Part shown: positions 55,925 through 64,000 of the stretch, piece after piece
Layout of the letters: every line of letters begins with the position of its first letter
Position numbering within the stretch: the stretch's first letter is position 1
Source: Elmis aenea
Lineage: Eukaryota > Arthropoda > Insecta > Coleoptera > Elmidae
Direction of reading: 5' to 3'
DNA: 64,000 bases
Assembly: GCA_947652605.1 (NCBI GenBank)
Contig: OX393581.1
Coordinates: 12,404,640 to 12,468,639, forward strand
Notes under the pieces: generated by a model
What the model was told of the DNA's origin: nothing
What the model saw: only the letters and a program-made list of their open reading frames with translations
The model's database searches: none
Made by a program: the position numbers and the translations under genes

Positions 55925-56473
55925 TTAGTTACAAAAATGCTCACTATTTTCCATTTTTAGTTATTCCCAAAAAACCTATAGTTTTTGAGTAAATAATAAA
56001 GTAAGTAAACATGTAGGTACCACGAAATATTCCAATATAAAACGATTCATTTTGGTGGTTACCATGGTTTTTTTATGTTCATATTGGGTAGAACTGACGG
56101 GCGTTTTGTGTTGTCGCCTCATAAGCTTGAAAATTAATAACATTTAATTAAATTGCAAAGTTTCAACCCATCAAAACGTTCTGTTTAGAAAACCAATAGG
56201 GGCCGCACTTTTCAGCCCCCTGTGAAAGTGGGAGATGATTGAAAATATTACTATGGGAAACCTTTTAATAAGTATAAAGCATCTACCAAATATCATTCCT
56301 CAACATTTATCCAAATTTAAGAAACAAAATAAAAACCTAATTTTACCGCTCTTCTTTAGGGGGGTGTAACTCCGAAAGGAGACGCCCAAGGAAAAATTAT
56401 ATAAAAGTCCCCTCTTCATTTTCGATAATGAGTCACCTCCTTAAGTTTTTTGTAATGTTTAAGAAACACCCTG
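55925..56473. mobile_element. Repeat family A, copy 3 (middle and right arm)
   Basis: Starts inside the family's middle (CCAATATAAAACGATTCATT at 56030, GGTGGTTACC) and runs through the right arm: CACTTTTCAGCCCCCTGTGA, GGGAGATGATTGAAAATATT, TTTACCGCTC, CTCCGAAAGGAGACG, to the tip AAGAAACACCCTG followed by TA. The left arm is missing. Confidence 0.82.
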
Positions 56474-56475
56474 TA

Positions 56476-59170
56476 TAATTCCATCTGTTCTGAATGGTTT
56501 TTCATTTTTAACTGAAAAAGTTGGTGCCCTAAATTATTTTTAATCTAATATACTACAAATCCACTGCAAATAAGGGTCACCGTTTAGTGTCTACTAATAG
56601 TTATATTAAGAATATTAAAATATTGATGTATTTCTCTAACGCAACTAAGATTATTATTTGATTTTTTTAAATACCTTATGCTCTGATTTTGATGTTTTAT
56701 TCTGCTCTGTGTAAGCAAAATTAAATTCATCAAGCAATTTTGAACAGGTCAGTGCATTCACTTCGAAGATTTTTTAATTTTCTCCAGAACTGGATGAACA
56801 TGAAATATTTCTAGTAAATTTGCCCATTAGATCTGTGTTTCTTACAGCTTCGAATACTTATTTGTTTATCTTGTCTTCTGTAATTTTATCTTAAATCTTT
56901 GATCAGTAAGAATATTAACAAAAAGAATGTTTTCCAGATAATTTATAACTATTTTCTCAATGGATTAGCGAATTTCACCTATATCAACAAAAAAAGTAAG
57001 TTAATTGAAAACTGAGTCAAAATATGGACGTATTGTGAGTGGATTATTCGTAAAACCTAATTAATAGTAAGCTTACAAACTTTATGAGATTACCATTAAA
57101 AATTAATGAAGTTTAATTAGTTAAATGTGATAACTACATATTTTATATTCTACCCTTTTTTGCTTATCAGCTATCGTTAGTGCTAGTGTATTTTATGTCT
57201 ATCCTTACGGTGCATTTAAAACGTAAATGTCACTTGCTAGTTATTTCATTGTCGCAGATCCCACCGAATTGTTCAATAATCGGGAATTACAATTTTTACA
57301 TTAGAAAAACAACTTAAACTGGCAATAGATATATTGTAACTCGATGATACATTACAAGAAATTGGTTTTTATACTTAAGCTTTGTAACAGTAGAATCTTT
57401 TAGAAGGATTGCAAGCATTGCCTTATGAGGTAATGAGTTGGCACATAGTCTGTTTATGTTAGAGGTGATCTTAAATTGAGTCAGCTACAACAGTGTAAGT
57501 AAAATGTATCAAATCGTAATAACATTCGATTTGATACCTTAAAGTGCTAAAGTATGAAATAATAGTATATTACATAACCAGTTGTAAGAAGCATATTACG
57601 CACGAGTGGAAAAGTTGCACACGAAGCCACGTAACGGCGATTGCGTATATCTACGAGTGCGTAATTGCTTTACAACTCGTGTTATGTGGCATACTTTTTC
57701 TACGATCACATAATACCTACGATTGTAACGGCTTTTTGGCTAATATACACATGTAATTACGTTTTGACGTAAGCCTACTTTGAAGTTTCTAGACAAGTGT
57801 GCGTTTTGCTTACCGTACGTTAGGACTCGCTACTATGCATGCAGTCATTTACATTAGTGGTAGTAGAAAAAAGCATTAATACATTTACAATTAATACAAA
57901 TTAATACAGTGGAAAATATTGTACCGAAGGTGAACATAAAAGGGGGTGGAAGCCTGGGTTCCATAACTTGCTAAAGTATTAAATTTTATTTTTATTCGTA
58001 GTTCATAAAAAGATGCAAGTATATTGTGGATTTTAGAAATAACTTCTACCAAACAATATCTTGTATATTTTGGAGCATAACATTTTTATATTTTACAAGG
58101 TCTTAAACAATTTCGCAAAAACGTAAATAAATTTTTCGGAATTTATTTTATCGCGCATCAATTTTACCTCACGTCGGCTTATAACTATTAGATGCGTTAG
58201 CTAAACGTGCGTTTTTGGCAAAATTTGAGCCTATAAATAACAGTTTAATTTCTTCCGCGCAAACAAATTGTGAATTATGAGCGCTTTTGCAACCAGAAAA
58301 TCAGTAAACTCTTTGTAATAATTTCTCGGCAAACATTTACTGAGATGCTGTTCTTGAGAAACACATAAAAATCTTCCAATAAACAGGGAATATTGATAGT
58401 GTGGGAAGGGAAATCCGTAAAATATGAAAATATTATTCAAAATTTTTTGAAATATCGACATTAGGATACGCTGCAATCTCTAAGCAGTATGAAATCTCCA
58501 TGTTTAGTGAGGATTTACGTCCGTCGATAATCGCATTAGTTCTTTAAAGGTAAATAGGAGTATTACGTCTGATTTATGCGCGTATATTACGATATGTCGC
58601 CGTATTTATTACTCAGTACATGTGCAGGAAATGTGCAGAGAGGGACTCATTTATGCTCTAGGGATCCAGTTCAATCCTCAAATTATAAAAAATTGCAGTT
58701 AAAGTTCTACCTCAATTAATTCCCCGGTTTTATAATATGTATTATCAAGTAATATTACAAATGTTTTGTAGCGACCGTTTTGTTTGGTATAAATAGTTTT
58801 TAGTAGAATTTAGAGAAGGGAATTATGCCCCATCACGATAATGCATGTTCTCATACGGCATCGCCAACTCTCCAGTTTTTTGTTTAAAAAAGTAATGTAG
58901 GATACTCCAAACTTACCTGACTTGACGACTTTTGTTTTTTTTTTTACTTAAAGGAAATTGGCGGGGTAGAAAGTTTTTATCGGAAAAGGAGATTGATACC
59001 CTCGCTTGCAATTATTTTGCAGGGATTCCAAAATAAGATTGATTGGCAGCGTCTAAGAAGCAAAATATAGTACCTACTCCTATAATAAGCTGTAGAAGGA
59101 GATTATTTTAAACATTATTTAAAATAGAATCCTAGAAAAAAATTAAATTTTTGTTACTGTATGGGGTGAG
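56476..59170. other. Long stretch without recognised genes
   Basis: A short perfect hairpin TATCAAATCG/CGATTTGATA lies at 57508-57537, and 57580-57730 has imperfect inverted CACGAGT/ACTCGTG motifs. Frames at 57544-57756 and 58231-58476 match nothing. Otherwise I see nothing. Confidence 0.45.
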
Positions 59171-59174
59171 ATGT

Positions 59175-59570
59175 GGAAAATAAATCAAAATGAAGGAAAA
59201 GATTTGCTTTTCTGAGAAAGGAAAGTAGGTATTACGGAATATATTTAAGGGAAAAGGAAAAAGAGAACAATGGAGAAAACGAACAAATGAAAATTTGGAG
59301 AAACTATATGGTCAAGTAAATATCAATAATGTAATGAAGACACAACGAATGAGGTGGCTGGGATATATATCACGATTGCCGGAGAAAAAAATAACGAAAC
59401 AAGTACTTGTGGAGGAGTAACGGGAAGAAGAAAAACTAAATATTTAGAGGCGGTGAAAAGGACCTGAAGAAACTAGGATTTAAAGAATGGAAAAAACTGG
59501 CAAAGAATTAAAAAATGAAGAAAAACATTTTACAAAGCCATGGGATCAGATTGCCTTGAAGAGCTGATTA
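59175..59570 (+). pseudogene. LINE ORF2 C-terminal remnant
   Basis: Plus-strand reading ENLEKLYGQVNINNVMKTQR, MRWLGYISRLPEKKITKQVL, then shifted TGRRKTKYLEAVKRDLKKLG-like text. This is the end of another insect endonuclease-RT (RWLGH..RMP......VL, GRR..GRPR..W.EAV..DLK.L). It ends before AATATTGTCACGG at 59600. Different from the 30800 copy. Confidence 0.65.
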
Positions 59571-59602
59571 AATGCAATATATTAGGCTGTTGAATAAAAT
59601 AT

Positions 59603-60321
59603 TGTCACGGTTAATTATGAAGATCTTCAATCTACGGGGCAAATCTCCAGCAACCACTCACTTGCTCAATTAATGAGACACTCGCTTGGCATTAATTATA
59701 TTTATTGACAACAAACACTGATTATACACTTGTATTCACAATAATGCTCACAGAGCACGGGGCGCAACCCAAACAGTTGCCAAACGCAACTCAAAGGGTT
59801 ATCAAATGCAGCTCAAACAGTTGCCAAACGCCACCCAAACAGTTGCCAAATGCAACAACAACTTGAGGTTACTTTAACACTTGAAAAAACGCACTTACGA
59901 GCTCACTATCAAAGGTCTTACGGGGGCCGTTGGAAGAGCGTCCAACTCGCCCGAAGACCGCGGTGTCTGCCCAGCAAGCCCACGTTCAATCTAAGGTTAT
60001 CGCAAAACCACCCTCCGACGAATCGGCAAGACGCTAACATTTCCCCGCGACTGTTACAAAACTTAAGTGGTACATTTCTCCCAAAGCGTAGGAAAGTCCG
60101 ATTTCACTAATGCTCTCTTACAGTCCCAACACAATAGCTGGAAAGTCCAAATTTGCCAATAAAGTCCTCTTACACTTTGAATACAATAGCACGCACTTCC
60201 TTCTTAGCTCCACCGACCGAGCTTGGCACTCTGGAAGGTTTATTATAGGTCCAATTCTGCTCGACATCTCCAATAGCGAAATACCGGCATGCCTTCACGC
60301 GGTTTAAAAAAATAGGTGACA
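59603..60321. mobile_element. Possible solo LTR
   Basis: The span opens TGTCACGG and closes GGTGACA, giving TGTCAC...GTGACA ends as in many LTRs, is about 720 bp, and is richer in GC than its surroundings. It has no protein motif and contains a 22-bp tandem array. I could not find a matching 4-6-bp target duplication, so this is tentative. Confidence 0.3.
59765..59852. repeat. Four tandem 22-bp units
   Basis: Units at 59765, 59787, 59809 and 59831 are variants of CAACCCAAACAGTTGCCAAA plus CG or TG, in exact 22-bp phase. The second unit is the most diverged. Confidence 0.92.
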
Positions 60322-61197
60322 ATAGGTATATAGCTGTAGTATGAAGAAGAAAAAAGTAATGTATAGGGATTGAAAAGGCCGAACAACAAGTTACCGTATT
60401 GATGCCCAAAAGTTATATTAACTTTTAATATATGCGTCAATAAGCTTCCTCAATATAGGAGCTCCTTTACTGACTTCGTTCGATAAGCTTTGTGGCCAAT
60501 ACGCTCCTGCACTGTCGCATTTAATACTACCAACTAAAATTGTGTAGGAAATGCGTGCTAACCGAACATTTTAACAAAAGAATGCAATTATTGTTGTAAT
60601 ATGGGGCAGGGAATTGCGTTTTCTTTGTGTTTGCCGCGCACTAGTGTACTCGTTAGAAAATACCGTGTTGAATATTTAGCAGCAATGCCATACTGAGGAA
60701 TAAAAAAACATCGCGTATTTAACTTTTACTGCCTCAAATAGCTTTTCGTAGAATGCGTTTTATGCATAATAATAAAATGTGGGGAATTTATAGCTTAAGA
60801 TACATGCAAATCTAAGCAAATTTTTCTCTACTAGAAAATAAAACGCCATCATAAATTCGTCATGTTGCAATCAGCAATTAGCCTGGCATACGCCTTCTCA
60901 TAAATTTTAGTCTTGCAGTACTTCAGTGGTACGAGAAAGAGGGATACATGTGCACACGGCCTTTTAAGTTTTTAGTTTATTTCAAGCGAGCCAGGAAACG
61001 TCAAAATAATAGTTTGTAGTACGAGAGAAATAAATGTACTTTTCAAAAACTTTACGGGTTCAACTTCGATATTAAAAAAAATACATTTCTTAATCATAAA
61101 GTAACAGTTAAGAAAAAGTTTGATTAAAATTAAAATATTGGTAACTACTATTTTTAAACAGACTGATTCATATGTTTTGTAGCTAGCTTAGTGTAAG
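60322..61197. other. Unassigned DNA
   Basis: No gene or repeat ends recognised. Confidence 0.4.
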
Positions 61198-61309
61198 GGC
61201 TAGAACAGTGTTTTTCAACCTTTTCAATGTCGCGACACACTTTCAACAACGCTAACATTTCGCGGCACACTATAAACAGGATGTTTGAAATTCGAGTTTA
61301 AGCATGGGA

Positions 61310-61350
61310 ATTTTGCTCATTATAATAGCGGCTATTATAATGAGCAAAAT
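61310..61350. repeat. Perfect 41-bp palindrome
   Basis: ATTTTGCTCATTATAATAGC, a central G, then its exact complement. It sits at the junction between the second- and third-level elements. Confidence 0.95.
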
Positions 61351-62517
61351 AGGCGTAGGCAACCCGCGGCCCTCGGGCCGCATGCGGCCCGTCATGTGTC
61401 TTGATCTGGCCCGCCAAGTAAAACCTAAATATACAGGATGTTTCTTAAATATTGCGAAAAAATTCAGGAGGTAATTCCTTATCGAAAATTAAGAAAGGAC
61501 TTTTATATAAAAAAAATTCCTTGAACGTCTCCTTTCGGAGTTACACCCTCTAAAGGGGAGCGGTAAAATTAGGTTTTCATTTTATTTCTCAAATTTGAAT
61601 AAATGTAGGAGAATGATACTTGTTACCTAGATATTTTGTACTTATTGAAAGGTTTCCCAAAGTAATATTTTCGATCATCTCCCACCTTCACAGGGGGCTG
61701 AAAAGTGCGACCTCTGTTGATTTTTGAATCAGAATTTTTTGGTGGGTTGAAATTTTGCAATAAAATAAACAAACCAAGGTAACCACCAAAATGAATCGTT
61801 TTATATTGGAATATGTAATGGTGCATGTTTACTAATTTTATTTTTTACTCAAAAACTGTAGGTTTTTTAGGAGAAACTAAAAAAAAAAGTTTCTAAATGA
61901 ATCAAGCTATCAAAAAAATTATTTAAAATTTTCAAAATTTCAACTCACCAAAAAGTTCTGATTCAAAAACCAACAGGGGTCGCACTTTTCAGCCCCCTGT
62001 GGAGGTGGAAGATGATTAAAAATATTACTATGGGAAACCATTTAATAAGTACAAACCATTAACCAAATATCATTCTTCTACGTTTATCCAAATTTGAGAA
62101 ATAAAATAAAATCCTAATTTTGCCGCTCCCCATTAAAGGAAAAAATGTAATATAAAAGTCGCCCCTTAATTTTTGATAAGGAATCACGTTCCAATTTTTT
62201 TCGCAATATTTAAGATACACTGTACTATATTTAAAACAATATTTAATAGTTAAAACATCAAATGCATAATAAAATTTCGTTTTCAATTTTGTTATATATT
62301 TTTATTTCATTTAGTGTTGGTGAATATTTGGTGATCGAAAATGAGTATGCCCGCATACTTCAGACCGAAAATAAAATAACCAAGTTTATGTTGGTATCCC
62401 GGTAAAAAAGCACCTTACGAACGTCATTTGTCAGAGTCGGTTGGTATGTGCGGCCCGCCTGAAAATATTATTATTTAAGTTGGCCCGCTATCCAAAAAAG
62501 GTTGCCGACCCCTATAC
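61350..62517. mobile_element. Third level: hAT-like element with GGCCCGC ends
   Basis: The left end TAGGCGTAGGCAACCCGCGG and right end GGTTGCCGACCCCTATA are inverted in form; subterminal GGCCCGCC faces GGCCCGCTATCC. 62325-62405 matches 47580-47670 inverted. Target duplication not resolved. Confidence 0.65.
61434..62222. mobile_element. Fourth level: repeat family A, copy 4 (complete)
   Basis: The most complete copy: CAGGATGTTTCTTAAATATT at the left and AATATTTAAGATACACTG at the right, TA on both sides, arms of about 330 bp with the TCTCCCACCT/AGGTGGAAGATGA blocks. A minus-strand frame here is an artefact of the arm. Confidence 0.88.
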
Positions 62518-63338
62518 TCTCGGATAGTATAGATTTGAACTTGGCAAAGTTGCTAAATTTGGTGCTCATTAATAATTCGAAAAGAAATGGAAATTATCTC
62601 AAACGGCATTAAAAAAAATTAAGAAAGACCTGAAAATTTTTGAAAATCGTCCATACCTAACTCCTTTCGAATATGAAAAATTTCCGATATGTAAAAACAT
62701 CGCCCAAGAAACTTTTTAAGCCGAATCGGGTGGTCATCACCAATTTTTTTTACATCGATTCATTTTTGTTTCATGACAACCAAATTCGTTTTTTCTTACG
62801 GGCGCATTTTTTAAATTTACATAATCAAAGAAATTATCTTTTTTTAATTCATTGATGTATCACACATGGTATTTTACTTCTACATTAATAAATAGCAAAA
62901 ATTGCGCCCAAAAGAAAAATAAAGTTGGTTGTCATAAAACGAAAACGAATCGATCCAGGAAAAATTTGTGACCACCATCCGATTTGGCTTAAAAAGTTGC
63001 TTAAGCAATGTTTCAACACATTTGAAATATTTCATACTCCAAAGGTGTTATAGGTGATTTTGAAAATTCTTTTTAATTATTTATGAGCACCAAATGTAGC
63101 AGTTTTTCCAAATTTAAACCTATAGTCTAGCAATTATAATAGGCAAGGTCCCCAAGTTTAAACTTAAATCTCAAAAATAGCGTTCTTGCAAAAACCGTTT
63201 ATTTTTGATTTTATTTTCCGCGACTTACTCGGAGAATGCATGTGGTATACTAGTGTGCCGCGGAACATAGGTCGAAGAACACTGGGCTAGAACATTATTA
63301 AATTTGACTAAGCTGCTAATTTCATGGTGATTAATAAT

Positions 63339-63713
63339 CAGGGACCCGAACCGCAAAAAATAACGGTTCATATCCGGTAACCGGTTCGATAAATTTTAAC
63401 TTTTTGGTTTTCATTTCTTAATGATTCGGTAACCGGTTTCTGCGGCAACGGTTCAGTTCCGGTTCCGGTTCAATGCAAAATATGATGACAATGCACGTTT
63501 ATAGATTGAACTGTCTGAAATTGTTCCATTTTTGGTAAAATGTAATCAGATAACGAAATAGGTCCTAACCTTTATGTGAACCGGTTGAAACGGTAAAAAC
63601 CGGTTGGCACCATTTTTTTTTTAATAAAAGGTTCAGTTGCGGTTTACGGTTTATGAAAAAAGCACCGGTTCTTTCCGGTTTTTGTTCTAGTTCCGTTTCG
63701 GTTCGGGTCCCTG
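63339..63713. mobile_element. Short hAT-like MITE rich in AACCGGTT
   Basis: Ends are CAGGGACCCGAACCG and CGGTTCGGGTCCCTG, perfect over 15 bp. Flanks TTAATAAT (63331-63338) and TTAATAAC (63714-63721) are an 8-bp duplication with one change. The interior repeats ACCGGTT and GGTTCCGGTT variants at least eight times. Confidence 0.88.
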
Positions 63714-63721
63714 TTAATAAC

Positions 63722-64000
63722 ATAAACTTCTTATTTGTTTTTGTTAGGCTTTCAGCCCGTTTTTTTTTAATACGTTTTGTTTTGTTTCCATTTGTAAGTG
63801 TCGGTCTTAGCAACGGTTTTGTTTATTTGTGTTTTTGTTTCAATGTTCAACTATTTATTTCTCCAAATGGTGTTATTTGTGCAATATGATATTTGATTTG
63901 CTTTGGTAGTTAAATTTTATATTTAGTGGTCCTAGGAAGTGACAATGGTTATTCAAATGCTTGGTTTGGAATGACGTAAGGTTTTATTAGCGGTCCTCAT
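63722..64000. other. Unassigned DNA at the window end
   Basis: T-rich; no gene or repeat recognised. Confidence 0.4.

Larger units (their letters stand above)
61276..63175. mobile_element. Second level: family-D-like foldback
   Basis: The left tip ACAGGATGTTTGAAATTCGA and CATGGGAATTTTGCTCATTA are of the type at 48098 and 51675. Its partner arm is the inverted 63120-63172. Further inverted pairing joins 62530-62810 with 62890-63130 (AATCGGGTGGTCATCACCAA against GTGACCACCATCCGATTTGG). The third-level element splits the left arm. Confidence 0.6.
61206..63284. mobile_element. Outer hAT-like element of a four-level nest
   Basis: A perfect 8-bp duplication, GGCTAGAA, lies at 61198-61205 and 63285-63292. 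Ends are CAGTGTTTTTCAACC and GGTCGAAGAACACTG; subterminal GCGGCACACTA faces TAGTGTGCCGCGG. The interior is taken up by the elements at 61276, 61350 and 61434. Confidence 0.87.

Noticed and set aside
59850..60307. Two consecutive frames of 86 and 65 codons
   Set aside because: They fall in the LTR-like, GC-richer block and show no family motif; GC content alone favours open frames.
61623..62286. Minus-strand frames over the innermost MITE
   Set aside because: They are translations of the palindromic arms of repeat family A and recur with breaks in its other copies.
63565..63889. Overlapping small frames on both strands
   Set aside because: They cover the palindromic, AACCGGTT-rich end of a short hAT MITE and extend outside it; no motif.

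Overview
The window looks like euchromatic DNA of an insect, most likely a beetle. This is an inference from three things: AT-rich intergenic DNA, insect-type transposon remnants (hAT, PIF/Harbinger, piggyBac, pogo and DUF4817-like DNA elements, several non-LTR retrotransposons, a Penelope-like remnant), and an animal-type 4-hydroxybutyrate/acetate CoA-transferase. I see no rRNA, tRNA, CRISPR array or viral genome. Introns and splice sites were not modelled.

The only host genes I can support are two intact, intronless, 474-codon CoA-transferase paralogues at 3251-4675 (+) and 15300-16724 (-). They form a head-out inverted pair about 10.6 kb apart. Roughly 400 bp of upstream sequence was copied with them, so the duplication was DNA-based. 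The proteins are about 85% identical by my count, but identity is patchy, which suggests gene conversion. Differences are mostly amino-acid-changing.

Left flank (1-2835): a TAA-flanked Harbinger-like element with a small hAT and a foldback inside it; its right edge abuts the duplicated unit. Spacer between the genes (4700-15270): a MITE split by a very long foldback (5080-7077), a Harbinger element with transposase remnants (8812-10734), a hAT with ATTTAAATCA-rich ends (10802-11915), and two different hAT elements in series sharing three copies of one 8-bp target site (12417-14006). Two hammerhead-ribozyme-like motifs lie here.

17.3-31 kb: foldbacks, a recent 166-bp tandem duplication, a TA-flanked element with GGGGCAGAACGG ends, a 5'-truncated CR1/L2-like LINE cut by a piggyBac element, and a foldback holding a pogo-like remnant. 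31-42 kb: LINE ORF1 and ORF2 debris, a hAT carrying LINE ORF1 sequence, a second piggyBac, two minisatellites and reverse-transcriptase pieces. 42-50 kb: sparse, with a Penelope GIY-YIG remnant and a duplicated 430-bp repeat. 50-64 kb: a split reverse transcriptase, a 1.4-kb foldback with a DUF4817-like helix-turn-helix at its centre, a hAT transposase 3' part, a possible solo LTR, and a four-level nest of elements at 61.2-63.3 kb.

An abundant group of repeats ends in TACAGGGTG...CACCCTGTA. The TA flanks and the helix-turn-helix in one member suggest these are non-autonomous Tc1/mariner-like elements. Apart from the CoA-transferase pair the window is almost entirely transposon sediment; boundaries below come from terminal repeats and target-site duplications that I read by eye.
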